Positions 8,171 through 17,363 of a DNA stretch of 64,000 nt are shown here, piece after piece. Both the position numbers and the translations under genes were made by a program. Where the stretch lies: NCBI GenBank assembly GCA_947259315.1, contig CAMYLR010000011.1, forward strand, positions 69,590-133,589, in the 5' to 3' direction. Within the stretch, counting starts at the first letter, position 1; each line of letters starts with the position of its first letter. Below the pieces are notes generated by a model. It was not told where the DNA came from. It worked only from the letters and a program-made list of their open reading frames with translations, and did no database searches. Source of the stretch: an uncultured Gemmatimonadales bacterium. GTDB lineage: Bacteria; Gemmatimonadota; Gemmatimonadetes; JACCXV01; JAHWKZ01.

Positions 8171-9117
8171 GTAGTGCTTGCAGACGCGGGGATGGTCGTC
8201 GACTGGGCTCGAACCCACCATCCGAAAACGAATAACGTGAACAGTATCCGCGCGGCCTGACCCGCGGGCACACCGAAGCCGAGAGTCGCGGTCAACTGTG
8301 GAGCGGCGAACCAGTAGTAGGTCCCGACCGCCAACGCGGCCAGTACTGGCAGAATCCTCACTACGGAGACCCTGGCCAACCCCGTAATCACCGCAATGAT
8401 GGCGTAGCTCGCTGCCGCACCCAGGAATACGGTCGCGTAGACCGAAGCCGCCGAGCTCAGCGGTCCGTCCGCGGTCTGGAAATATCCGAATACGAACCCC
8501 GGGAACCCGGCGGCGAACGCTCCAAACGGCGTGGCCAACCAGCGGTTGGAGTCGAGCGACTCGCCCAAGGCCACCAACGGCGCCTGCTGAGGCGATGGGT
8601 CGATACACGTGGCCGAACACACCGTGCAACACCGCGTGTGGCCGACCTTCAGGATCGGACGCTGGCCATAGAGACGTTCGACCGGCAGCACGGGGCAGAC
8701 CGCGTTGCAGAAGCCGGATCTCGCCTTGAACAATGCGCCCAGCAGGACAGCCAGGACCCCGACTGCCAGTATCGTGATCGCCAGCGCGGTTCCGTTTTGA
8801 TTGAACAGAAACCGTCGGGCGGGCACGAGGGCCCCAAACAGCGCGATTCCGATGATGGGGGCTGCGGTGACAAACCAGGACGGTGGCCAGGGTGCGTCCG
8901 AGATTCTGTTTCCGTGCAGGTTCAGCGTTGACAGCGGACAGGTGTTTCGCCACAGCAACGGTGTCAGCAGGAGTGACGCTGGGACCAACGGGATCACGAC
9001 GTTCCAGAGGATCTCGAGCGTTGGTGCAGGCCATTGGAAGAGGCCGACGAGAAGGACCGGGGTAGCCAGCAGGCCGACCCACTCGGCGACTCTCCACGGG
9101 CGGCTATTACTGGTCAT
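8167..9117 (-). CDS. Membrane protein with Cys-rich Fe-S-like segment
   Basis: 316 residues from the ATG at 9117, which has GAGGAG 4 bases upstream; an in-frame ATG at 9189 lacks this. About eight hydrophobic helices. Between helices 4 and 5 is a cytoplasmic loop with cysteines, GFCNAVCPVLPVERLYG and TRCCTVCSATCID, whose CxxxCP spacing recalls the polyferredoxin-like membrane proteins of the NapH/NosR/CcoG group. An N-terminal segment also carries a cysteine (WRNTCPLSTLN). It probably takes part in membrane electron transfer, but the partner is unknown. It is convergent with the preceding small gene and divergent from the next one. Confidence 0.65.
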   Translation of the reverse strand: MTSNSRPWRVAEWVGLLATPVLLVGLFQWPAPTLEILWNVVIPLVPASLLLTPLLWRNTCPLSTLNLHGNRISDAPWPPSWFVTAAPIIGIALFGALVPARRFLFNQNGTALAITILAVGVLAVLLGALFKARSGFCNAVCPVLPVERLYGQRPILKVGHTRCCTVCSATCIDPSPQQAPLVALGESLDSNRWLATPFGAFAAGFPGFVFGYFQTADGPLSSAASVYATVFLGAAASYAIIAVITGLARVSVVRILPVLAALAVGTYYWFAAPQLTATLGFGVPAGQAARILFTLFVFGWWVRAQSTTIPASASTT

Positions 9118-9177
9118 CGTCTCCTCTGGTGCGTAGGCTCGTACTTGGCACACAAACAGATCGAGAGGAGGAGCAGC

Positions 9178-9420
9178 GTGGCCAAACACGATGTCGGTTT
9201 CGAGATGCCGCAGCGGGCGCTCGACCGCTCGGACGTGATCTTCCGCGTTCGCGAGGACGGGGAGCTTCTAGGTACGCTGACGGTCTCAAAGGGATCGGTC
9301 GTATGGTTCCCCAAAAAGAGCCACTATGGTCACAGAGTCGGGTGGTCAAGGTTCGACGCCCTAATGCGCGAGCACGTCACGCGCTTCGAGAAGCGATCGC
9401 CGGCGCGCGACACAGACTAA
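9178..9420 (+). CDS. Small conserved hypothetical protein
   Basis: 80 residues from a GTG at 9178 with GGAGGAG 6 bases upstream. The body DVIFRVREDGELLGTLTVSK followed by GSVVWFPKKSHYGHRVGWSRFD belongs to a short conserved hypothetical family that I recall from many proteobacteria; the recurrent words are GTL-x-VSKGSVVWFP and the WSxFD end. No function is known to me. Its stop overlaps the stop of hutF by 4 bases, so the two genes converge. Confidence 0.65.
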   Translation: MAKHDVGFEMPQRALDRSDVIFRVREDGELLGTLTVSKGSVVWFPKKSHYGHRVGWSRFDALMREHVTRFEKRSPARDTD

Positions 9421-10766
9421 TCTGAGTCCCTAGAGCGTGCGTTGGCCACGCGAGCGGATCGCGACGGGCGCCAATCGCCCCCCACACACGTCGAGATGAT
9501 CGTCTCGTTGCCGGTGCCGAAGATCCACGAGTCCAGTAACGTGTCCGCCTCGCTTCCTCTGAGTGCCGGGGCGGTCAGGTCGAGAGCCACAAAATCCGCC
9601 CAAAGACCCGGCCCGATGAGCCCAGCTTCTACGCCCAGCGCTCGCGCGCCGTTGAGTGTCGCGACGTCGAGCAATGAGGCTGCCACACCGCCGTCCTGGT
9701 CGGTCACGATACCTCGCTGTTGCGCCTTCAGTCGCTGACCGTACTCGAGCCACCGCATCTCTTCGGTCATGGCGATCCGGGCGTTTGAATCCGTCCCCAG
9801 GCAGATGTGGCCGCCAGCCCTGTGAATCGCCGGGACATCGGCGATTCCGTCCCCGAGGTTGGCCTCGGTCAACGGACAGATGCAGACGTTGCCGCCACGT
9901 TCGAGAAGACGCTGCATGTCATCGGACGCAGTGTGCGTGCAGTGGATCGCGGTAAAGCGGTCGTCGATCGCGAGCGCGTCGTCTAGCAGCGCCATCGGCC
10001 GGCGCCCGTGGAAACGGACACAATCTTCGACCTCCTGTGGCTGCTCTTCGACGTGGATGTGGAAGACGAGGTCTCGACGGCTGGACTCTTGGTGGAGCTC
10101 GACGATAGCCTCGATCGGGACAGCCCGAACGCTGTGGGCGGCCACGCCCATCGTCTGGGTGTCGGGCTCAAGGCCCGAATAGAGTCGGTCGACCGACATC
10201 CAGAACTCACTCGGTGATCGGGTGTCAAACCGTTGTTGACTCCCATGCAGTGGCTTCCCGAAACCGCCAGCCTCGTAGTGGGTGTTCAGCAACACTAATC
10301 GAATCCCAGCCTCGGCGGCGGCGTCGAGCAGCACGATATCGAGGTCGTAATCACGCTCGGTTGTCGCGTGGTGGACGTAGTGAAACTCGCCTACGGTGGT
10401 GATCCCGGCGTCGCGCATCTCGATAAAAGCCTCGAGGGTGAGCGCGCGGAAACGCTCGGGCTCGAGCGCATCGACGAGCTCGTACATCGCTTCGCGCCAC
10501 GTCCAGAAGCTTCCGCGACCGCTGGGAAACCGCTCCCCGCGACCACGCAACCCGATCTGGAACGCGTGTGAGTGAACGTCGACGAGTCCCGGCAGCAGCG
10601 CCTGGTCCCGAAGGCGACGGGTCGGGTTCAAACCCAGTCGCCCGACAGCCTCGATTCGAGCGCCAGCACCGACCGCCACCTGGACGCCAGCCTCGAAACG
10701 CTCACCAGTCCAGGTGAGATCCGCCTCGATGATCTCGGCCGGAGCGCCGGGTTGGGTGTCGCTCAT
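9417..10766 (-). CDS. hutF: Formimidoylglutamate deiminase (HutF-like amidohydrolase)
   Basis: 449 residues, the usual length. Amidohydrolase-superfamily metal motif LLPGLVDVHSHAFQ near the start, then the HutF-style RGRGERF...SFWTWREAMY. Later motifs include HIHVEEQPQEVEDC, a helix with IHCTHT, CPLTEANLGDGIAD and the metal Asp in CLGTDSNARI. HutF converts N-formimidoyl-L-glutamate to N-formyl-L-glutamate plus ammonia in the five-step histidine degradation route. No other hut gene is in the window, so the rest of the pathway must lie elsewhere. Guanine/cytosine deaminase-like relatives are the main alternative, but the WTWREAMY segment favours HutF. Confidence 0.85.
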   Translation of the reverse strand: MSDTQPGAPAEIIEADLTWTGERFEAGVQVAVGAGARIEAVGRLGLNPTRRLRDQALLPGLVDVHSHAFQIGLRGRGERFPSGRGSFWTWREAMYELVDALEPERFRALTLEAFIEMRDAGITTVGEFHYVHHATTERDYDLDIVLLDAAAEAGIRLVLLNTHYEAGGFGKPLHGSQQRFDTRSPSEFWMSVDRLYSGLEPDTQTMGVAAHSVRAVPIEAIVELHQESSRRDLVFHIHVEEQPQEVEDCVRFHGRRPMALLDDALAIDDRFTAIHCTHTASDDMQRLLERGGNVCICPLTEANLGDGIADVPAIHRAGGHICLGTDSNARIAMTEEMRWLEYGQRLKAQQRGIVTDQDGGVAASLLDVATLNGARALGVEAGLIGPGLWADFVALDLTAPALRGSEADTLLDSWIFGTGNETIISTCVGGDWRPSRSARVANARSRDSD

Positions 10767-10879
10767 GGCCTTAGCTTGCTGCGCGCCGGCGCGCCCGGCA
10801 AGCCGGGTCGTCGGGGAGCGCTCGATGGGCGATGAAACCTGGGGCGCCCGACCGCCGTAGGGCGGGAATGGAGGTGACG

Positions 10880-11587
10880 ATGACTGCTACCACACAGACT
10901 GCCACATTTCGTTCCAGTTCGATCCCGAACCCGTTCCTCGTCCTGGCCGAGGCGCGGACCTATACGACGCTGCTGTACCTGTTGCTGAGCTTTCCGCTGG
11001 GATTGGCCTACTTCGTGATCCTCTTGACCGGTGGAGCGCTGGGGATTGGGCTGTCGGTCATCGCCGTCGGCCTGGTGATCCTCTTCATGCTCGTCTTGGC
11101 CGGTTGGGCGCTGACCGTATTCGAGCGCCAGCTCGCGATACATCTCTTGGGCGCCGATGTCCCCCCCGCCAAACCGGAGGGTGCGCCCAAGGACGGATGG
11201 CTGTGGATCAAGAGCGTGTTTGGGAACCCCGTGACCTGGAAGGGGATCCTCTTCCTGGGGCTCAAGTTCCCGTTGGGTCTGGCCAGTTGGGTCGTAACGA
11301 TCGTATTGCTGGCGATCGTTGCCACTTTTGTCACGGCGCCGTTGTCGTTGGCGCTCGGTGCTTCGATCAACATCTTCGAGTGGCAGGTCGAGACCTACGG
11401 GGAGGCCGCCGTGTTGACGCTGATCGGTCTCCTGGCGCTGTTGCCGACCGCCTATTTCCTCAACGCTTTGGGTGCCGTTTGGGCGCGTTTCGCCGAGGTC
11501 ATGCTGGGCCGTGAGTGGCCCGAGCCTACACCGTCGCCCGTCGAAGCCGTCTCTTCAGGTGGTGAATCTTACGCCGGACTTTCTTGA
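10880..11587 (+). CDS. Sensor-domain (PF13796-like) membrane protein
   Basis: 235 residues from the ATG at 10880 (GGAGG 5 bases upstream). It contains two copies of a pattern typical of the Sensor domain found at the N-terminus of many actinobacterial histidine kinases: TYTTLLYLLLSFPLGLAYFV then TWKGILFLGLKFPLGLASWV, each followed by a long hydrophobic hairpin. Here it stands alone, without a kinase. Four to five membrane helices. Its 3' end overlaps the gene on the opposite strand by 62 bases. Ligand unknown. Confidence 0.75.
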   Translation: MTATTQTATFRSSSIPNPFLVLAEARTYTTLLYLLLSFPLGLAYFVILLTGGALGIGLSVIAVGLVILFMLVLAGWALTVFERQLAIHLLGADVPPAKPEGAPKDGWLWIKSVFGNPVTWKGILFLGLKFPLGLASWVVTIVLLAIVATFVTAPLSLALGASINIFEWQVETYGEAAVLTLIGLLALLPTAYFLNALGAVWARFAEVMLGREWPEPTPSPVEAVSSGGESYAGLS

Positions 11588-11849
11588 GTTCGGCCTTATC
11601 ACCGGCCTCGAGTGCCGCCGCTCGCTCGACTTTTAGCGCCCGGATCTCGGCTTTCACCTTGTCTTTGTCGATCCCCACGACTTCATGGTGCACGTGGGCC
11701 TCGATCCCGAGCACCTCGCACAGCAGCGGGAGAAGCTGTTCTTTGTGCATGGTGGTGTTGCCGATCAGTCTCTCGTCATTGATCTCGGCCGCTATATCAC
11801 GCAGTCGGGCGACCGTCATGTCGTGCAGCTCTTCGTAGGTGTGGGTCAC
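11526..11849 (-). CDS. Rho N-terminal (SAP)-like domain protein
   Basis: 107 residues from a GTG at 11849 that has AGGAGG 10 bases upstream; a longer reading to 11978 is possible but its extra N-terminus is not conserved in style. Residues 1-55 (YEELHDMTVARLRDIAAEIN, then MHKEQLLPLLCEVLGI) match the Rho-termination-factor N-terminal/SAP helix-extension-helix fold. The rest is a Lys/Arg-rich helical tail (ALKVERAAAL, LKKVRRKIHHLKRRLRR), probably a nucleic-acid-binding coiled coil. Role unknown. It overlaps the end of the Sensor-domain gene tail to tail. Confidence 0.7.
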   Translation of the reverse strand: MTHTYEELHDMTVARLRDIAAEINDERLIGNTTMHKEQLLPLLCEVLGIEAHVHHEVVGIDKDKVKAEIRALKVERAAALEAGDKAELKKVRRKIHHLKRRLRRATV

Positions 11850-12188
11850 GTGCGTAATGCCTCCTATTTGAAGTGGCGGATCCCCAGTCCGGGAAGATAT
11901 CACCGTGTTGTGGTCTTGAGGAGCGATCGGTAATAGGATTGGATACAGAGCTCCGATAACGGCGATCGCGATGTTCATCGCGAGCGCAACGCCACGGGTT
12001 CCGCCCTCCGAGCCTCATCCGCGCCCAGAGACGCTGGGATCACCTGGCTGCCGAAGAGCCCAGGAATACTGCTTCAGGCCGTGAACTTCCAACCCCGAGG
12101 AGGCGCACGTGAAGCATCTCCTGGAGGGCTTGCGAGGCTCGCGCTCGTGAAGTGAGTCGCTGACTGACCGTAGCGCGGAGGCGCGCCG
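11850..12188. other. Intergenic region with a short RBS-led open frame
   Basis: No conserved gene is recognised in these 339 bases. At 12109 a GTG lies 5 bases after GAGGAGG (12097-12103) and opens a 13-codon frame (VKHLLEGLRGSRS) that stops at 12150. The same frame continues after the stop as SESLTDRSAEARR. This could be a tiny peptide, a leader for the cupin gene, or the remnant of a broken gene; coding is not proven. Confidence 0.3.
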
Positions 12189-12554
12189 CTGAAAAAAATC
12201 GACCTGAACCAGAAGCTCGCATCGGTCAACGAGGTGTACGTCCCCAAGATCGTCGGCGAGCTGAACGGTCAGTACGTCAAAGTCGCCAAAGTCAAGGGCG
12301 ACTATCCGTGGCATCATCACGCCGACGAGGACGAGTTGTTCTTGGTCCTCAAGGGGTCGATCACGATCCGGTTCCGAGACGGCGACGTCGAGCTCGGTGA
12401 GGGCGAGATGTGCATCGTGCCGAGCGGCGTTGAGCACAGCCCGACCGCCGACGAGGAAGCCCATATCCTCTTGTTCGAGCCCGTCACCACCCGCAACACC
12501 GGCAACGTCGATCACGCCTACACGATCGAGGCCGAGGACCTGGAACAGATCTAG
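12189..12554 (+). CDS. Cupin-domain protein with probable CTG start
   Basis: The cupin core is VKGDYPWHHHADEDELFLVLKG and GEMCIVPSGVEHSPTADEE, with metal-ligand candidates HHH, E and H. The nearest conventional start is a GTG at 12234, but the frame is open upstream and reads LKKIDLNQKLASVNEVYVPK, the N-terminus normal for this cupin family (homologues begin MKK). A GGAGG at 12177-12181 is correctly placed 7 bases before the CTG at 12189, whereas GTG 12234 has none. I therefore place the start at CTG; the protein is then 121 residues. Function within the cupin superfamily is unknown (mannose-6-phosphate isomerase-like). Confidence 0.75.
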   Translation: MKKIDLNQKLASVNEVYVPKIVGELNGQYVKVAKVKGDYPWHHHADEDELFLVLKGSITIRFRDGDVELGEGEMCIVPSGVEHSPTADEEAHILLFEPVTTRNTGNVDHAYTIEAEDLEQI

Positions 12555-12674
12555 CGCTCAACCCTCCACCAGTCTGCAATGGCGCTTTGAGCGCCTCGTC
12601 CCGATTTGTAGTCCTTCTTCACATCACGCATCGACGCCAGCCCAGACACGTGGTACGCCACGCGAGGAGGTGGA

Positions 12675-13653
12675 ATGAACGCGACATGTGTTCGAAGGAC
12701 GGCTTACGGTGTTGCCGCGGTTGCTCTAGCGGCTGTTGGCCAGGAACGGACGGTCTACGCACAGGTCGCGGAGACCGTTGCGTCGGTTGAGGTCACGACG
12801 GTAACCGACACGTTGCCGGCAGCGGTCGGCGGTCTCACCGTTGACCGACTCGGCCACGTCTACGTAGCCGACTTTGGCGAACGAGTATGGAAAGTCTCTC
12901 CGTTCGGCGAGGTGACTGAGCTGGCGACGGGGCTCTACGGGGCCTCTGGCAACGCCGTCGATTCCCATGGCACCCTGTTTCAGGCCAACTTCTTTGGCAA
13001 CACGATCAGCCGGATCTCACGTGACGGAACGACGGAGACCTTTGCTGCCGGGTTCAACGGACCGGTGGGGATCTCGATCGAACCGGGTGTACCGCGTGAC
13101 GCTCGACGGTGACGTCACGACGGTCGCTGGCACCGGAGCGTTTAGCGCCACCGATGGCCCAGGACCCCAGGCGACATTCGCGACGCCGAACGGGATCGCC
13201 TACGATGCGGTCCGCGATCGTCTGTACACCAACGACTACCTGATCCCGTTCTCGCAGCGGCGGTTTGTGCCGCCGAGGAGCGTCGTCCGGCAGATCCGTT
13301 TCCCGACGCTCACCGAAAGCTTTAATGCAGCCTACGAGGCGGGTGGAATCGATGCTGCCGTGGCTGCGCAGAACGCGTACCGTGAGTCACGGCCCGGGCG
13401 ATTCACCGAGCTCGAGGTGAATGCGCTCGGGTATCAGATCATGAGCACCGGCAACGTGCAGGACGCGATCGCCGTCTTCAAGCTCAACGTCGAGGCGTAC
13501 CCGAACTCGTTCAACGTCTACGACAGTCTGGCCGAAGGGTACAAAGTGGCCGGCGAGCGCGATCTGGCGATCGAGTTCTACGAGAAGTCGCTCGAGCTAA
13601 ACCCCGCCAACACGAACGCGGTGAGCATGTTGGAGGAATTGGGCGCGCGCTAG
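12675..13653 (+). pseudogene. Secreted NHL-repeat/TPR protein broken by an internal deletion
   Basis: From ATG 12675 the frame gives a signal peptide and NHL/SMP-30-like beta-propeller repeats (GGLTVDRLGHVYVADFGERV, GNAVDSHGTLFQANFFGNT, FNGPVGISIEP) and then hits a stop at 13112. A second frame, open from 12967 to 13653, carries the continuation: NRVYRVTLDGDVTTVAGTG, further propeller blades, and a C-terminal TPR pair (AIAVFKLNVEAYPNSFNVYD, AIEFYEKSLELNPANTNAV). The junction is at about 13070-13090. At that point roughly the second half of one blade is missing and the frame shifts, so this looks like an out-of-frame deletion and not a single-base error. The sequence at the join is TCGATCGAACCGGG. 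A real mutation and an assembly fault are both possible. Confidence 0.8.
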
Positions 13654-13694
13654 CGCTTCAGACGCTTACTCGCGCCGGGCGTAGATTGGCCGCC

Positions 13695-15680
13695 ATGATC
13701 ATCGGCGCCGACACCGGTGGTACGTTTACCGACTTCGTCGCTGCGGACGAGTCTGGGGTTTGGACGTGGAAGGTTCCTTCGACGCCCGACGATTTCGCTC
13801 GTGGTGTGTTGAGCGGGTTGGAGCAGCTCTTCGCGGAGCGTGGGGGTCGAGGCGCTAGCCAATCTGACGTCACGCTAGTCCACGCTTCGACGGTCGCGAC
13901 CAACGCGCTCCTCGAGCGAAAGGGGGCGCGCACTGCGCTGATCACGACCCGCGGTTTCAAAGACGTGTTGGCGATCGGCCGCCAAACGCGCCCGCACCTG
14001 TACGACTTGGCGGCACACCCAGCCCCACCCGTTGTCCCCAGTGGTTTGCGTTTCGAGGTCAGTGAGCGTGTGACGGCTGACCGAGAGGTCCTCGAGCGGT
14101 TGCAACCGGCAGAGATCGAGCGTGTCCTCGATCAGGTCGTAGCGGCCGATGTCGAGTCGCTGGCCGTCTGCCTGTTGTTCTCGTTCCTCGTTCCGGAGCA
14201 TGAGCGGGCGATCGGCGAAGCGGCGAGAGCCCGGGGTCTGGAAGTCTCTCTATCGTGCGAGATCGCACCCGAGTTTCGCGAGTACGAGCGCACCAGCACG
14301 ACGGTCGTCAACGCGTACGTGGCGCCGGTGGTTCGCCGCTACTTGGAGCGATTGGCCAAGGGGGCGGTAAGCGCTGGTGTGAGTCGCCTGCAGGTCGTCC
14401 ACTCGGCGGGCGGGAGCTTGAGCCCTCGAGCGGCAACGGAGCGCGCGGTCGCGACGGTGCTATCCGGCCCCGCCGCGGGCGTGATGGGAGCGCTCGAGGT
14501 GGCCCGCCAGACGATAGGACCGGATCCGAAGGTGATCTCGCTCGACATGGGTGGAACGTCGGCCGACCTGTCGCTGATCGACGGTCAGCTCGGGAAAACG
14601 ACCCAAACTGTAATCGGTGGTCTGCCGATTCAGGCGTCGATGGTCGACATCCATACCGTCGGCGCGGGGGGCGGCTCGATCGCCCGGCTCGACGCTGGCG
14701 GGGCGCTGCAAGTCGGTCCGGAGAGCGCGGGGGCGGATCCTGGGCCAGCCTGTTACGGTCGCGGAGACGCGGCGACCGTCACCGACGCGAACCTGGTGCT
14801 GCAACGCATCGCTCCAGATCACTTCCTCGGTGGTCGCATGGCGCTCGACGTGGCGCGCGGCGAAGCGGTGATCGATCAACTCGCACGGTCGATGGGCGTC
14901 GATCGGAGAGCTGCGGCGCACAGCGTTGTGACGGTCGTTAACGCGAACATGGAGCGCGCGGTGCGCGTGATCTCGGTTCAACGGGGCCACGATCCACGCG
15001 ACTTTGCGCTGGTTGCGTTTGGCGGCGCGGCTGGGCTCCACGCCTGCGCGCTGGCCGAGTCACTCGGGATAACGCACGTGATCGTACCCCGCGATCCGGG
15101 TGTCTTGTCGGCGCTGGGGGCCACCGAGAGCGACGTCGCAAAGGAGTACGGCCGCACGGTCATGCAGCCGCTGGGGCCAAACGCCGCTTTCGCAAGTGTA
15201 TTTGGGGATCTGGAGACGAAGGCTCGAGCGGCGCTCGATCGAGAGCGGGTCGATCCTCGATCGGTCGTCGTTACGCGCACCGCTGATGCTCGATACCGCG
15301 GTCAATCGCACGAGTTGACGATCGATTGGCACGACGATGTGGCTGATGTCGCTGCGACATTCCACGCCACTCACCAGCGATACCATGGTTATCGCGCCGA
15401 CAACGAGCCGATCGAGATCGTGACCCTGCGGCTTCGCGCGGCGGCCACCGTCGAACGACCGCCTCCTATCGAATTGGACGGCGGGGCCGGCGTCGAGGAG
15501 GCCACGCTTAGTATCCGCGATGATGTAGCGGTCATCGATCGGTTGGCGCTGGCAGCCGGTGTTCGCATGGTTGGATCGGCGCTGTTGGTCGAACCCTACG
15601 CCACGACGTATCTACCGTCCGGTTGGGAAGCGACAGTCGATGCGCACGGTCATCTCATGCTCGTTTCAGAGGCAGCTTGA
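13695..15680 (+). CDS. Hydantoinase/5-oxoprolinase family protein, subunit A
   Basis: 661 residues from the ATG at 13695. The phosphate-binding opening MIIGADTGGTFTDF, the HASTVATNALLERKGA segment, the ISLDMGGTSADLSL motif and the GAGGGSIA loop are those of the HyuA half of hydantoin/oxoprolinase-type ATP-dependent amidohydrolases. It is expected to phosphorylate the substrate carbonyl with ATP while HyuB, which overlaps its 3' end, completes hydrolysis. Candidate substrates are N-methylhydantoin, 5-oxoproline or acetone/acetophenone (the carboxylases are relatives). No gene next to it decides which. Cytoplasmic. Confidence 0.9.
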   Translation: MIIGADTGGTFTDFVAADESGVWTWKVPSTPDDFARGVLSGLEQLFAERGGRGASQSDVTLVHASTVATNALLERKGARTALITTRGFKDVLAIGRQTRPHLYDLAAHPAPPVVPSGLRFEVSERVTADREVLERLQPAEIERVLDQVVAADVESLAVCLLFSFLVPEHERAIGEAARARGLEVSLSCEIAPEFREYERTSTTVVNAYVAPVVRRYLERLAKGAVSAGVSRLQVVHSAGGSLSPRAATERAVATVLSGPAAGVMGALEVARQTIGPDPKVISLDMGGTSADLSLIDGQLGKTTQTVIGGLPIQASMVDIHTVGAGGGSIARLDAGGALQVGPESAGADPGPACYGRGDAATVTDANLVLQRIAPDHFLGGRMALDVARGEAVIDQLARSMGVDRRAAAHSVVTVVNANMERAVRVISVQRGHDPRDFALVAFGGAAGLHACALAESLGITHVIVPRDPGVLSALGATESDVAKEYGRTVMQPLGPNAAFASVFGDLETKARAALDRERVDPRSVVVTRTADARYRGQSHELTIDWHDDVADVAATFHATHQRYHGYRADNEPIEIVTLRLRAAATVERPPPIELDGGAGVEEATLSIRDDVAVIDRLALAAGVRMVGSALLVEPYATTYLPSGWEATVDAHGHLMLVSEAA

Positions 15681-17284
15681 AACCGCGGCTGGCAGCGGCC
15701 GCGGAGCGATCGCTCTTTGCCGGACTTTTCGCCAGCATCGCCGACGAGATGTTGGCGACGTTGATACGCACGGCGTACTCGCCAAACATCAAGGAGCGGC
15801 GCGACTGCTCGACGGCGCTCTTCGACGGTCAGGGTCAGCTAGTCGCCCAAGCCGCGGCGATTCCGGTTCACCTCGGCGCGATGCCGCTATCGGTCGCTGC
15901 AGTGCTCAGCGCGTTCGATGAATGGCAACCGGGTGACGTCGTGGCGCTCAACGACCCGTTCCGCGGTGGTACTCACCTACCCGACGTAACGATGGTGAGC
16001 CCGGTTTTCACGGGCGATAGTGAGGAACTGTTCGCTTTTCTCGCTTCGCGCGCGCACCACGCCGACATGGGCGGCGCGACGCCGGGGTCGATGCCGTTGA
16101 GCCGCGACGTGTACCAGGAAGGGCTGCGGATCCCGCCGACCAAGATCGTCGTCGCTGGCTCACGTCGCGATGACATCTGGAACATTTTGCTGGCCAACGT
16201 TCGAACACCTACAGAGCGACGTGGGGATCTTCGCGCGCAAGTGGCGGCGCACACGGTCGGCGCAAGGCGGCTCGGGGACGTGCTCACAAAGCATGGGAGG
16301 ATCCAGCTGGCGACGCGCATGAGCGATCTCATCGAGTATGGCGAAAGCCTGATGCGCGCGGTCGTAGCCGCGATCCCGGATGGCCAGTACCGGTTCGAGG
16401 ATGCGCTCGATGACGACGGGTTTGGGACCGAGACGATACCGATCGTCGTCACGGCAACGGTGGCTGGGGACCGCGCCGAGATCGACTTCGCCGGCACGGC
16501 ACCGGCTTGCGAAGGGGGCGTCAACGCCGTCGAGGCGATCACCCTGTCGGCGGTTCGATACTGCTTCTTGTGTCTGATGGCGACGCGTTGGGAAGGGGCC
16601 CCCGTCGGTACCGGCGAACCACCGCTCAACGCGGGTTGCTTTCGGCCGATCGAGGTCGTCGCGCCGGCGGGAACGGTCGTCAACGCCGGACCACCCCACG
16701 GCGTGGCCGCCGGCAACGTCGAGACGTCACAACGCATCGTCGACGTCGTCCTCGGTGCCTTAGCTCAAGCGCTGCCGGACGTCATCCCGGCCGCGTCTCA
16801 GGGTACGATGAACAACGTGACGTTGGGTGGGCGACATCCCGAGTCTGGTCAGCCGTACGCGTTCTACGAGACGATCGCCGGGGGCACCGGCGCCGGCCCG
16901 CTGGGTCCGGGGCTCGACGGCGCGCACGCCCACATGACCAACACGTGGAACACACCGGTCGAGGCGCTCGAGTTCGCCTACCCGTTCCGCGTCGAGCGGT
17001 ACGCGATTCGTGACGGGTCTGGTGGCGATGGCCGGCGGCGAGGTGGAAACGGCCTGTGTCGCGAGATCCGGGTTCTCGGACGCGCCCAAGGCACGTTGAT
17101 CTCCGAGCGACGCCGATCGAGGCCCTACGGGTTGGCGGGTGGCGACCCGGGTCAGGCCGGCGAGGATATAGTGTTGCGGGACGGGGAGATACACCCCTTG
17201 GGAGCGAAGGCGGTACTCGACCTGGCTGCCGGCGACGTGGTGCGGGTCAGCACTCCCGGAGGTGGGGGGTGGGGAAGACCCTGA
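15677..17284 (+). CDS. Hydantoinase/5-oxoprolinase family protein, subunit B
   Basis: 535 residues from a TTG at 15677 that overlaps the hyuA stop as TTGA; the frame stays open upstream to 15623 but the family begins about here (LKPRLAAAAERSLFAGLFAS). Family motifs: RTAYSPNIKERRDCSTALFD, VHLGAMP, ALNDPFRGGTHLPD, SRAHHADMGGATPGSMP, YETIAGGTGAG, and the end VRVSTPGGGGWGRP. This is the HyuB partner of the preceding gene and likely forms an A2B2-type or larger complex. Normal length for the family. Confidence 0.9.
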   Translation: MKPRLAAAAERSLFAGLFASIADEMLATLIRTAYSPNIKERRDCSTALFDGQGQLVAQAAAIPVHLGAMPLSVAAVLSAFDEWQPGDVVALNDPFRGGTHLPDVTMVSPVFTGDSEELFAFLASRAHHADMGGATPGSMPLSRDVYQEGLRIPPTKIVVAGSRRDDIWNILLANVRTPTERRGDLRAQVAAHTVGARRLGDVLTKHGRIQLATRMSDLIEYGESLMRAVVAAIPDGQYRFEDALDDDGFGTETIPIVVTATVAGDRAEIDFAGTAPACEGGVNAVEAITLSAVRYCFLCLMATRWEGAPVGTGEPPLNAGCFRPIEVVAPAGTVVNAGPPHGVAAGNVETSQRIVDVVLGALAQALPDVIPAASQGTMNNVTLGGRHPESGQPYAFYETIAGGTGAGPLGPGLDGAHAHMTNTWNTPVEALEFAYPFRVERYAIRDGSGGDGRRRGGNGLCREIRVLGRAQGTLISERRRSRPYGLAGGDPGQAGEDIVLRDGEIHPLGAKAVLDLAAGDVVRVSTPGGGGWGRP

Positions 17285-17363
17285 CAGCTGCTGCTGGACA
17301 AGCGGTCGCCACCCCACCAAATTGGTAGTCATCACAGGCCTAACCTGACCAATGGAGGCGTGC

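Noticed and set aside
7853-9097. 414-codon open frame on the minus strand
   Set aside because: It overlaps the better-supported Fe-S membrane protein gene (8167-9117) in another frame and the DUF2007-like gene; its translation is Arg/Gly/Pro-rich with no recognisable motif, as expected for a shadow in GC-rich DNA.
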